Positions 1 through 11,489 of a stretch of 64,000 bases of DNA are shown here, piece by piece. Below the pieces are notes generated by a model. It had not been told where the DNA came from. It was given only the letters and a program-made list of their open reading frames with translations, and made no database searches. Positions within the stretch are counted from its first letter, which is position 1. Each line of letters starts with the position of its first letter. The stretch is from Pseudo-nitzschia pungens (Eukaryota; Bacillariophyta; Bacillariophyceae; Bacillariales; Bacillariaceae): the NCBI GenBank assembly GCA_037355855.1, contig CM074762.1, positions 2,976,001-3,040,000 on the forward strand, read 5' to 3'. The position numbers and the translations under genes are program-made.

Positions 1-822
1 CAGTCCTTTTCCGTCGGTCGTAGACAAACGATCTCGGTCTTCAAACCGATCCACAACATACCCGGCCGAAATATATTTTACTTGCATTCGATCCAAATCG
101 TTGAAAGTGATGGACCAGGCTTCAGTGGAGCCCACGTACTCCCTCCCGTCCGGTTTCTGGAGCATGTTGCCAACCTTGCCCAAAAATCCACCCAAGGGGT
201 ACTGGTAGGTTCCGGTGGCTTTCACGAAAAACCGCACCTTGAGGGGATCGATCACGTCGACACTGAACCCGTAGCAATTCGGATTGATGTCGGGAAAGGC
301 CTCGTACACCCGAAAGTAGTCCAAAACGTCGATGTAATCCCACTTGTTGAGGGGTCCAATCACTGGCCCGCGAAAGACAAAATCATCGGCGAGAATACTG
401 CTGGGGTCGTTGTAATCGTTGTAGTCGTAATAACCATCGTTGTTGTAGTTGTAGCCATTTTCATAAGCAAAGTCATAATTGTTGTTCATGCTGTTCAGGT
501 TGACGTTGTTGTCGTTTGGCATCATTGGGCTGAAATACCCGCTTTGAAACTTCATGAAGCGTTCTGCCGCATTCCGCAGCTTGCGATTGATAGCATCCTG
601 GGTGACGGTAGGGGAGGGCGTTGAAGAAGTCGACATACGGTACCACTGTAAATTCCCATCAACCAAATCCCGCAATTCCGTGCCGCTAGGGTTTCTTCTC
701 GAACTCCTGTTGTTCTCTCCCAGATTGACTGCGCCACGAGTCGTAACGTCGGCAAACGAATGCCAGGACTCGGTGACCGTCGTGACGGAAAGGATTACAA
801 AGGAGAACAGCGAGAACTTCAT
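1..822 (-). CDS. Secreted NTF2/SnoaL-like domain protein (5' part; 3' end outside window)
   Basis: The frame is open from an ATG at 822 to the window edge (274 codons) with no stop, so the protein is truncated only by the window. The N-terminus (MKFSLFSFVILSVTTVTES) looks like a signal peptide. A low-complexity Asn/Tyr/Asp stretch follows at about residues 110-140. After it comes a region with DDFVFRGPVIGPLNKWDY, PNCYGFSVDVIDPLKVRFFV and a Gly-rich Thr-Tyr segment, which resembles diatom SnoaL/NTF2-like secreted proteins. The fold assignment is from pattern memory; the substrate and role are unknown. It may be extracellular or enter the secretory route to the plastid, but no clear ASAF motif is visible. 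Upstream lies a 1.4-kb intergenic gap before the helicase 3' end. Confidence 0.7.
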   Translation of the reverse strand, partial: MKFSLFSFVILSVTTVTESWHSFADVTTRGAVNLGENNRSSRRNPSGTELRDLVDGNLQWYRMSTSSTPSPTVTQDAINRKLRNAAERFMKFQSGYFSPMMPNDNNVNLNSMNNNYDFAYENGYNYNNDGYYDYNDYNDPSSILADDFVFRGPVIGPLNKWDYIDVLDYFRVYEAFPDINPNCYGFSVDVIDPLKVRFFVKATGTYQYPLGGFLGKVGNMLQKPDGREYVGSTEAWSITFNDLDRMQVKYISAGYVVDRFEDRDRLSTTDGKGL

Positions 823-2241
823 CTTCAATTTATGGGACTTCGTTTGATACCCACAGATAGTCAGTTGCTTATGCATGTTCAGCTGAGAATTGTGTTGACG
901 ACGACATCAAATTGTACTTGTTCTGCGAAAGAAAAAGGCCGGAGTTGGCATCAGACAGCCCGGAGCGGTTTCAGTGTACAAGTAAGATTTTACAAGTACA
1001 AGTACAAGTACAGACAGGTGGTATTACTTTTACGAGTACTCATCTGTTTCTTCTTGGCAGCCGATAACGGCAGAGTGAATGTTTGTGAATGTTTTGGTGT
1101 CTGCGTTGTGGCGCACCCTCAGTTCGCCATTTGTGGTGACGTGTTATGTTTCAGCGAGGCGTGCCGCGAATCGAATCGATGATATTCAACAATAAATCGT
1201 TCTGCTGCAGATTTGACAGTGTACCAATCACAATCGCAATTCAGTCCGGATGACATGATTGAGCGAAAACGAAACACTCATCAACAGCTGGACCCAAGTG
1301 TTCCTTTTGGTTGGAACAATCCGGACCCGCACTACCACCAGTCAGATGGACTGATGGTCATGATGATTCATCCTCGGGATACAATCAAAAAATACCGTAG
1401 TACAGTACGAAGTAAGTAGTAATAATTAGAGAGTTGGCACCGTCATTCTGCGAATTGTACTTCGTAGTAATGGTCACCAATGCCAAAGCACTTGCTTCAC
1501 CAACGACAATCAAAATCCAACAGTCATCTATTAACCAACACCAAGAACAACCTAACGACCACTTAGAAAAGGAAGAACACAAGTAAACCAAACTATGACG
1601 ACCCCTAAGGTTTTCCGTTAGTAGATACATCCTCATATTCAACACTGTGGGCCCAGCACGAACTGACCGCCGGTGGGATTGATAGTAGTAGTAGTAGTAC
1701 TGAATTGTGCATAGTAGTACATGTGCATTGCACTACTATGTTTGATTGAGAATGTGAAGTACTTGTTAGTAGTAGTAATAATAGTAGTAGAAGTAATGGA
1801 TCGGAACCTGACACTTTGTGAAGGTATGATATGTGTTGCTGCTACCACCACTAGTGCTGAACTTTAAGATACTTCTTACTGCCCTAGCTGCCATTCCATC
1901 ATGAGGAGATTATCATGGCAGAAAACGATGGAAACTTTGAAAATATTTTCCTGGAAGACCAAAACATAGCAATGACAATACAATACCATAACGGTTTGCC
2001 TATTGATTTTCAAGTGAACCGCATCCTCAAATAATAACTCTGAAACGCATTTGAAGTGATACGAACTTAATGTATTATCCCGTTACCACTGCAGTATTTT
2101 GGGAGAAAGACTAGGTACTACATTACCTGCATGAAGTACAATGTGAATTAGACACCTTGTGGGAAACTGGCAAAACATCATTATCTTGTATAATGTATCG
2201 ATAGTTTCACCAAATAATAATATTATACTATTCCTTGTATT
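823..2241. other. Intergenic, repeat-bearing
   Basis: No convincing gene is present; the longest ATG frames are short and compositionally random. The stretch contains a TACAAG triple repeat (991-1012), TAG-type triplet runs at 1683-1700 and 1767-1796, and scattered ACTTCGTA/TACGAAGT words. It must hold the promoter of the minus-strand secreted protein (near 823-1200) and the 3' region of the helicase. Confidence 0.6.
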
Positions 2242-5200
2242 TTAGCCTCGAGAAGATGTTTTAGAAAGAATATCAACAATGCTGTTAATGATGTCGTCCC
2301 CCTCTCCAGTTGAATTGGAATTTCCGTTGTCGCTCATATTCACTAGTTTTTGCAGCAAATTCTCGACTCGTCGCCGTAATTCTTTCATCATGACACCAAT
2401 CTGTGCGGCCATTTCGATTTCCATCCACCCATCCAGAACCACAATCCGGTCTGTGTGCTTAACTACCAGGGGGCCACCAAATAGTAGTAATGGCAGGGAG
2501 TTCACGAAGCAGGTGGTAGACACACTGATGCGATTCGGCGTGCCGAATTTTTCAAAGAAGACCACCCAATTTTGGTCCTTGGAAAATCGTTTCTTGCCAG
2601 CATTGACAGACGTTCGATGGAAATGAATCTGCTGATCTTTATTCCAGAGTGTGTACGAACCCAGGGAAGATTCTTCCAACCGAGCAACGTTTGGATTCAG
2701 CCCAGCGAACACAACTGCGTTCACAAGGGCCCAATCCTTAGAGTTACGATTGATTTCGCTCTTTTCCCACTCGCCAGAATCTATAAATGCAGACCAAGAA
2801 TTCCCCTCTTGGACAAAGCCAATCCCAGAGAGTAAATTGAAAAAGTCTTTTCTGCAAGTTGCGATTTCCTGCATTGATGCCTGGTTGATATAATTTGATT
2901 GGCAGTATGCACGCCCAGCTTTGTTAGATTTCGATCGAGCACTATGGTATCCTTCCCATACGTTACAAAGAGTGGCGAAATCAGAATCGGGGTCCTCAAA
3001 TTGTTTGTGCTTAGCTTTGGCAGTAGCTGCATCTTGTAGGTATGTCGCAAATGGCGATTTTGATGATAGCGATGCTGCAATCGTCAAGACTTTGTCCAGA
3101 CATTTGAACAGTGATCCGAAAACCAGCATTTTACCCAGTCGAACGTCAACGGGAAGTTTCGCGAGATGGTGTCCTAACGGTGTCAACTGATTTCGTTCCG
3201 AGGTGATGGCACCGACTTCCTCTAGAACGGTGAGTGCAGCCTTCACTGAGTCATCGGAAGGCGGTTGTGGAGCCTGCCGCAAAAAATCCTCGCAGTCTTT
3301 TCCTAATCCACTGGCAAGAATTGAAAGACAAACTTCTTCTAAGGGGACTCTCTTTAGTTCTGGTTCGCTGGTATGTTTCATCGATTCGGCAGTTTTCGAA
3401 GAGAAAAGCTTCAAGCAGAGTCCTGGCTGAACGCGCCCAGCTCGCCCAGCGCGCTGTTTAGCATTTGCTTTCGAACACCAATCCGTGACAAGGATCGAAG
3501 TTGAAGTTCTCTTGTTCCGCCGAACCTCTCGCTCTCGTCCACAGTCAATGACTAATGAGAAGAAAGCCGTTAGAAAATGTGCCCATGTAGAAAAGAGTAA
3601 TTGAACACGTTTCCATTTTCGGAAGACAAGTAGACGTTGTAACTTACCAACCACCACGTCCTTAATTGTCACACTCGTCTCAGCAATGTTTGTACTGATT
3701 TGACGGGAAACATTGGTAAGAATTGAGCAGAAATGAATTAAAAAGTATCACAAGAGCATGATCTTACCTTAGGATAATTTTCCTGCAACCAGGCTTGACC
3801 GGAAGAAACGCCTTGCGCTGATCTGACGATGATAGTTTTGAGTGAAGGGGAATGATGCTGAATCTAGATTTGTCGCATAGTGTTCTGTTGGCTGACAAAC
3901 GATCCATTAGTGAGCGTATCTCACCGATACCCGGGAGGAAGACCAGCACTGATCCATTCGACGTTTCTACACCATCGGGAGCAATTAAAACAGAATTCCT
4001 CTCGGGATGAACAAGTAATAGTTGGAGAACATCTTCGACCAAATCATAGTTTAGAATTGATTCATCGACGCGTTCTAATGACAATTGCGTGGACATGCTG
4101 TAACCGGAATATAAACCGGATACCTCGGTATCTCGTTGGTTCAAATCCACTATTTCTCGATGTTTTTCTCCACCCTGTGAAGTCACCCACAAAGTAGTTT
4201 TCTCGATCTTACGGTGATCTCGGAAGGCATATTGAGATCCCTCTTCAATTATATGCCCTGAAGCATCCAGTAGGTCCTCCAGGTAATAGTTGCTGACCGG
4301 AAATGTTCGACCAGGAACTTTAATAACGGGAGCGTGATTAAAGAAGTTTGAAAACAGATCGGAATCCATTGTCGCAGACATCTGTGAATCAAAATCGAGT
4401 CGGACATTCTATAAGTTGTACCGACCACGTATTTCATTACGTATGGGGAAAAAGGGCGTAGACATGAACTTACCAATATGACTTTTAAATCCTTGCGCGT
4501 GGTCCGTAAAAGCTTTCTCAGTGCAATCAACAAGACGTCAGTCTGGACTTGCCTTTCGTGAACTTCGTCCACTATAACGTGTGTTATTGATTTCAGATCG
4601 CGATCATCCTGAAGTCTTCGCAAAATAACACCAGTTGTACAAAACAAAAGCTTAGTGGCTTTGCTTCGTTTTGCTTCCATTCGGATTTGGTAACCAACCT
4701 GATTACCCAATCTTTTTCGTCGTATTATTTTGCGTATGGTATGAGGAGAGGAGGAAGTTGTTTTCAAACATCACGAACACAGTATCAGAAATATTGTTTT
4801 AATCAATCGCTGCAAGACCTCAAAATCCAGAATCATGACGTACTTGTCATTCATTTCCTCAGCGACTCGCTCCGCAACAGACGTAGCGGCAACTCTACGT
4901 GGTTGCGTGCAAACGATATTGACAGTGTCGCCCTTTTGATTCAAAAGTGCTTCCTCCAGTATATACTGGGGGCACTGTGTAGTCTTTCCAGCTCCCTGTG
5001 CAAGGAAAGATTCATAAGTTGCGATCAATCGTCACAGTGAGTGAGTGAGGTGACAGAGTAATTTGAAGGGGAGAAAGAAAGGCACGGTGTCTGCAAAAAT
5101 TTGATTCAAATCGAATCCGTACAACACTATCCCCAGTTTTACTCACAGTTTCTGCACATAGGATAGTAACTGGGTTACCCTGAATAGTCTCCAATACTTC

Positions 5201-7273
5201 CGTTCGATAGGATGCCATAGGGAGTTTCTTTCGCTCCTTAGACAAGGCCAAATATTTTTCGCTGGATTGTCGATCGACGAAGTCGCGCTCAAGGGCATTG
5301 CCCGCCTTTGTCGTCGTTTTTCTTTCACTAGTTTTTCTTTTATGGAAATTATCATCGTCTTCTGTTAAATCCATGTCTTCCCATGACTCCTCTGTGATTG
5401 CTTCGGTGTTCTCACAGAGATTTGTTTCCGACTTTTCGTTTGTTACTGAAACTTTAGCTAACGTAGTTCGAAGATGCTGCGTCTGGTGTTTTTGATGCCT
5501 TCCTTCGATCAGCCCCAACAACTTTTCAATCCGTGCTGTCTTTTTGGAATTAGCTTCTTGCTGAGCTCGCTCGCTTTGCTGTTGTACCTCCTCAAGCCAG
5601 GACAACCAGAGGAATCGGAAGCTTGGCGGAAACAATCCATAAAGTGGCTTGTTGGCATCGATCTCATATAATGCTCGCAAAGCCAAGTAATCGGGTAGGC
5701 TTGACCCTGATACGAAGTCAGTTTGTAAAGCAGTCCATTCCTCTGTGACCATGCCAGGTTTTTGAACAGATTTTTTTGCCTTGATCTTTTGAATGTTGAC
5801 CCCCGATAGTTTGTATCCCTCACCTCCTAAACGGATGAATTTTGGCCTTCCCAACTTTTGCTTTCGGCAGACCTCTTCTAGCGTCTTTTGGGGTGTTGTT
5901 CCGGTCCAACCCTTAGGAATCTGACAATCCAGAAGAGGGCGCAATGGTGATTCCATGGTGGGTTCGGTTGGCTTTTCTTCGTCTTCGTCTTCTTTCTCAT
6001 CCTGGTCAAAAAAGCCTCCACCGCCAAAAAAGTCTCCACTATCCTCTTCCACGTCGTCCTCGTTTGGAACTTGTTGCTCTTTTTCGCGTTCATTCTTTAG
6101 TTCCTTTTCTTGTTGTCGTTTTTGATTTTGCACCTTTCGTTGCAGACCATTCACTTGTTGCTTCAATTTTTTCAGCTGAATCTTGAGCATTTTCAGCTCT
6201 TGTTTGCTTCTCATATAATTGTTGGCTTCGCATCCCAAATCGGCTTCCAACTCCTCGAGCTCGCCTTGCTTGGTCAAAAGTTCAGCTTCGTCGGGAGACA
6301 ACACTGATGATTTGCCGCTGTCTGCTGTTTTTTTTTCGCCTGCGATTTCTGCCCGGGATACGGAGTTTTGCCGCTCTCCGTGACAAGAGCCATGGCCTAG
6401 GTCATCGTCGTATGTATGTTTGGCTTCGTCTTGATCTGAACCGTACTCGCTGTAAGCATACTGTTCCAGTACTTTTTGCTTGGCAGCTTCCCGCTCCTCG
6501 TGTTCTGCCTTCTCTTTGGCAATCCGCTTTTGCTCTTGTTGCTCCTGAAAACGCTGTTTCTCGATTTCCTCTTTTTTCTTCGCTTCGTCAGGGCGCATTG
6601 CCGCTGCAGTCTTACTTTCTGATTTTCCTGCTTCGACTGGCTTCGACAGAGGGGTTGGCGATGAAATAAATTTGAGAACTGTCAGCGGTGTGCACTTGCT
6701 TCCAGACTTTCCAACGACTTGTTGCTGATCTTCCTGCAACGAATGGTTTCGAAGATTGCCGTCAGTAAAGAGATGTGGTAAATCAAGTGTCGGGACGTTT
6801 AAGCATAGCCAATCAAGAGCGGACTCAAGTGTGATTCCGTACCCCAAGTTCAACACCATTTCTTCAATATACGACGAATGAGTCTTCTTTTGTGGAACGC
6901 AGCGTTCGGTTCCAACAACTGCATCGTCGTCGTCGTCATTGTCATTGTCATCGTCGCAGTCGTAGTAAAATCCAAGATCGATCAAACGATCCACGATCTT
7001 AGTCAGTTTTGAAACGAATCGGATGCTGGTAGAAGGCGAATCCGAATCTGGAATAGCTGCAGTCATAACATTACGATCAAGACCATCATGTAACCGCATC
7101 CGATCAACGAGGGATTTGATCCCATCGTGGGTTTGCTTCGTCACCAACATGTCTTTTGAACTAGTACCATTACTAACCACTGATGATTTCGTTGGTTGGT
7201 GGCCTCTCCCATTGTTATTGTTGCCATAACCCCGGGCATCATTGCGCTGCTTCTTTTTCTTGGATTTACCCAT
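2242..7273 (-). CDS. DExH-box RNA helicase, DHX29/DHX57 type, six exons
   Basis: Proposed exons, in transcript order: 7273-5147, 4995-4844, 4711-4474, 4381-3768, 3694-3648, 3551-2242. All introns (73-151 bp) are GT-AG and keep the frame, giving 1495 residues. Helicase motifs appear only after splicing: Walker A ETGAGKT (about 708-714, across intron 1), motif II DEVH (808-811), SAT (841-843, start of exon 4), [11 protein letters not shown] (1044-1054, across intron 4) and motif [10 protein letters not shown] (1092-1099). The first 700 residues hold an acidic run, a short helical [10 protein letters not shown] segment like that of DHX29/DHX57, a Glu/Lys-rich coiled coil (about 225-400) and a Pro-Lys-Trp region that may bind dsRNA. 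HA2/OB-like sequence follows motif VI. Family members unwind structured RNA; DHX29 acts in translation initiation on the 40S subunit. Cytosolic action is inferred. The start is the first ATG, followed by a Lys-rich stretch. Confidence 0.93.
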
Positions 7274-8782
7274 TGCAGTTTAATGTTCCTTCCATGTCAT
7301 TCAAGTCCTCAATCAAGTCGGGTGTGATCAACAAAAGAAATCCAAACCGGGAAATTTACGGTAGAGCAGGGAAACAATACGGAAAGTTACGTAAATCTTA
7401 CTCGTACCGGTAACCTTACTCGTGGACGAAAGGCTTACTGGAGAATTAAATTTTTTCCTGGACCTCTGTTACGAGTCAGTCGTAATTGTCTTCCACGTGG
7501 AGTTTCAGTCGATAGTAACTTTTGCTTCTCAACTCTGACTTTCTCGACCCAATTTATCCGATGCTGAGATTTCCGACAATATCAGTGTCAGTATCAAGAA
7601 CCAATACAGACAGTATCCAGAACGATTACAATTTGTCAAATATATGCCCTATGTAGAACTCAGAGTAGCGGATCATTTAATCTTTATATCGCGGCATTCC
7701 ATTTGTTTCTTTGTACTTACTGTACAATTACAAGTACGAAGTACATCCTAAATTGTACCAATGATCACATTTTACAGGAGTATTAATTGAGCGAATAAAA
7801 TGTTTTCAGAGGATCAGTACGTGAAAATGAATGATAAAAATAATTATGGATATCATCACTACGGAGAGTGAGTACTGAAGTGAACCACTCGCAAACATAT
7901 ATGGAATGCTTTTGATCGTGTTAATTATACCGAAAATGTGTCTGATAAGTAACATCAACCTGTATCGCAGTAAGAAACTCGAAGTACGACTTGAGAATAA
8001 TAATCACACTATCACGAGAATCAAACTTTTGATCAATGAAAATTATGGAGCAAATCGCTACCCAAGTATCACTGACCGTCACGCACCAGAAAGATGTGTC
8101 AGAAAGCATCACGTACATATCCTATAGCTGTTTCAGTACATTATGTAAGCTGTGCCGACCTATTGAGATTCTAAAAAAGTATTACCGCCTCCGGAAAAAA
8201 CTTTTATGTTTTGGAGCTAGCCTGTCTTTTGATCTCTGACTATAACATTTAACCTTTTTCATTGATCACATGATAGAAATAACCTCCTAAAAAATGCGTC
8301 TCGGTCATTTATTTCGAATCCGCCATAAATCAAATCAAGACTCGAAAAGTTTGCCGGTACCCAAGCTCCTTCTTGACAAATGAGCCAAAGAATCGATGCG
8401 TCCTAGTTTGAATTGGCGAGGATGGACCAGAGGGTTCTCTTTTCCGATTGGGAAGCCCTAATGTTTAACACGCTGGGTTTCAAATCGAAGAGAACGACAA
8501 AGCCTTTCTTGATGACTATGCCTCCCCTGGTATTCAACTTCAGAAAGAGCTCTGATGAAATGCCGACTGAAGCTGAAGACAGCAAGTAAAATGAATGAAA
8601 TAGTTTCTTGCCAATCAAACTTCTTTCTCGTTAAAGATTAAAAGAAGTATTGGATGTTTATTATCTAGCTAGGAATCAAGTATCTTTTAGTTTGGAGAAA
8701 ACCAGTTCCATTTAGATAATTGTCGTGAGAGCCCCAAATCCCGACTGTGAAAGTAACAAATACTTCTTATTTCAAATGAATT
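7274..8782. other. Intergenic, AT-rich
   Basis: This stretch holds the helicase upstream region and the 3' flank of DUF6824 protein A. Two words of the dispersed motif family lie at 7391-7419 (a GTAAATCTTAC variant and TAACCTTAC), about 120-145 bp upstream of the helicase ATG. I see no gene; the 60-75-codon frames here have no recognisable content. Confidence 0.55.
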
Positions 8783-9895
8783 TCAATTTTCATTTGGCGG
8801 CTGTTGATGTTGTCGATATTGCTGTAGGTGGTATTGCTGCTGGTGTTGCTGGGGTTGTTGTTGCTGGTGCTGCTCTTGATGCATGACTGGATGAAATACG
8901 TTTTGATTATATAATGGGTTTCGTCCATTATGTTGTTGCCGTTGTTGCTCCTCCCGCTGCTGTCTTTGCAGTAGTAATAACATCTGACAACTATCGTAGT
9001 TCTGACTGTCGTGCTGGCCCATGTTAAATGCGTTCGAAGGGTGCAGCTGTTGCTCATGTTGATGTGAGTGTTGCTGCTGCTGCATTTGCTGGTTTTGAAG
9101 TTCCCGAAATCGTTGTTGACGCTGCTGGAACTCTTTTTTCTGTTGATCAAGTTGTGCGTAGGCGTCTGCCAATTGTCTTGATAGCACCTGTGCGGGCGGT
9201 TGTTCAGGGTATTCGAATGGTTCAGGTTCAAAGTCCTCAAAGATGGGGCCCGGGAAGATCCCCCCAGTTCGATTTGAGTCCGCTCTGTCGTGGTCATCGG
9301 CGATAGCCGACTTCTTCGTGTTGTTTGAGGCACCGATATTGTTATCTTTATGACGTCGGCGTTCGGCACTCAACCGCTTTGCATTGACTTGTTGTCGAGC
9401 AACCGACATGTCTCGAAGCGCATGCCCAACCTTTTTCCTTGCCTCTCTTTCGTCAAGTTCGACATAGTAGTAATCTTTATTTTTGCTTGCAGTGTCTGCG
9501 TCGCATCGTCTCAGGAATCGTGCACCAACTTCATTTCTTAAAACATTGCAGACGAATTGGATGACCTCGGCCTTTTCCGCCTTAGATTTGGCCTTTTCGT
9601 ACTTTGGGATATTGATTCCAATCGATACTCTAAATCTGCGATTCCCTATATTATTGAATGTCGCTTTGTCACGCCCGCAAAGAATGTCGTATGGTTGGAG
9701 TTCATCCGGTCTTATAATGGATTGTTTTTTTTCGTTCACTAGTTGACTTCTGCTCGCTTGTTTTTCGTCGTCACTTGAACTGCTGGTGGAAGAATCAGCA
9801 CGATGATTTGGCACCCCAACGATTGGCAAGTATTGTGAGCTGCGGTCCATCTGTATTTCCTTTCGATTCTCTCTGTCTGTATGCTTGCACATCAT
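8783..9895 (-). CDS. DUF6824 domain protein A
   Basis: A single exon of 370 residues from ATG 9895. The conserved domain spans about residues 67-168, with PYDILCGRDKATF, IGNRRFRV, EVGARFL and KKVGHALRD. I recall this domain as DUF6824, common in diatoms and of unknown function. Its mix of Arg-rich strand-like and helical segments with a C-terminal KVGHALRD would suit nucleic-acid or protein binding, but that is inference. The C-terminal 130 residues are extremely Gln/His-rich (CAA/CAG runs), as in many transcriptional activators. No signal peptide or membrane segment is seen. It is one of four copies of the domain within 25 kb (others at 21505, 24437 and 31388). An overlapping 200-codon frame at 8767-9369 is a by-product of the CAA/CAG repeats. 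Confidence 0.87.
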   Translation of the reverse strand: MMCKHTDRENRKEIQMDRSSQYLPIVGVPNHRADSSTSSSSDDEKQASRSQLVNEKKQSIIRPDELQPYDILCGRDKATFNNIGNRRFRVSIGINIPKYEKAKSKAEKAEVIQFVCNVLRNEVGARFLRRCDADTASKNKDYYYVELDEREARKKVGHALRDMSVARQQVNAKRLSAERRRHKDNNIGASNNTKKSAIADDHDRADSNRTGGIFPGPIFEDFEPEPFEYPEQPPAQVLSRQLADAYAQLDQQKKEFQQRQQRFRELQNQQMQQQQHSHQHEQQLHPSNAFNMGQHDSQNYDSCQMLLLLQRQQREEQQRQQHNGRNPLYNQNVFHPVMHQEQHQQQQPQQHQQQYHLQQYRQHQQPPNEN

Positions 9896-11489
9896 TTCTC
9901 ATTCCCTTTGGATAATATTTGGACCTATATTGTGCGGATATCAACAAGAATGCAGCAATTGGGAATGCCGTCGTTCGTAGAAAGGGGGATGAATCGAAAA
10001 AGATTCTTCGTTTTGAGAGACAACAGGGCGACATGAATGTCGGGCCTATCGTGTCAAGTGTGCAGTCAAACGATTGAACTACTCGGTTGATAAGATACGT
10101 GCAACCGATTTCTGTTTCTTCACTGTTCACTACAGTCTAGGAGCGAATGGTGCAACTGTGATGGTTTTTTCTCCCTCGAGTACGAACGTACGAGAATGCT
10201 AGTAGCAGTATGTAAGAAAGTGGAGGAAGAGACACTTGAAATTGTTCGGTCCTTTCAAACTGATAACAGGCCCGAGCGATTTTGTAGAACTGTTTTTAGT
10301 ATCGTATGAAATCCATAAATTTTAAAATCCATGGTCATTCGAGAACTAAAAGTTCAATGATGCCTGACAAAAATATCAGTCCAACAAATTTTCCCTAAGT
10401 AACATGTTCATTCCTTTCAGAGAACCTAATGTCATTTCTTTTACTTATCAAAATTCAACGCAATTTCTGTTGAGATGAAGCTTAAGAAAATACTTATTAG
10501 ACTCCTTCCGGATACTCAGGAAGTGTGAATCGGTCGTACGAATTTTTCGTACGTTTGAATTCCTCAATTTCATTAGGGCATAAAATATTTTGGACTTAAA
10601 AATAGAGTTGTGATAAGCGGACTTATGCTATTCATGATTACTTAACATACTCCGACCGATCTACGAATCATCTTAGAAATAGAATAATTCCTTCCTGGGA
10701 AATAAGATACTCTTTTGAAGTCAATACCGGTTGACATGGAGAAAATATTAATTTGAGGAAAGGTTGACGTGTACCACAAACATTTAACCTAATTTAGTGG
10801 TGCGAGAGAGAAATACAAACAGAAAGGGCCAAGAACGACCTTGGATTAGAATCCATGCTATTCTAAGGAAATAATGTTTTTGAGGGCCTATTGGAGGGAG
10901 AAAGAAGAAAAATCCATCCTGCAAGAACAGGAGGTCGTTCAAATCTGAGAAGTGCTTTATTGCTGGTGCTGCCTCAATTGGTGGACAAGGAGGTCTGTGG
11001 ATGGAAAATGAACGAACCCCAGGAAAGAGATGCTGGTAGTAGTAAAACTACTAGTACTAGTATTGTTTCTGCTGGTGAGGATGGTTTGCTGTTTTTGCTG
11101 GTGTTAGAACTACATCCACCAGGGCCTGTCATGAAGTTCAACACTCGTGAAATAAAGCACAAAAAATGATAGTTGTAGTACTATGTTGGGAATCATTCAT
11201 CGTTCTATTCTGAATATGCAGAAGTTCAAAGTGGTGCTGCTGATAGTATCTGTGCCTTTCAAGTACCGAGGGCAGCATCACTACTGTCTCTAGATTACAT
11301 TATTTCCCTTTTGAAGACAGGGTTGTAGAATGATGAAAGCAAGATTCTAAAAATATTCAGTGTGCATCGTTTCTAAAGTAATATTAAACCCACCACAACG
11401 TAGAAATTGACGAACCCACAGAAACAATATCTTGCGCTCACTCCCCAAGCTATTGAGACAGTGATGATGAAAGAACTGATAAAGATAAA
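9896..11489. other. Intergenic, AT-rich, no gene seen
   Basis: Upstream region of DUF6824 protein A and 3' flank of the armadillo-like gene. It contains a GTACGA/CGTACG-rich patch (10178-10196), a near-palindrome at 10536-10552 and an ACTAGTACTAGTA run at 11047-11060. Short frames (up to 111 codons) have no recognisable domain. Confidence 0.5.
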
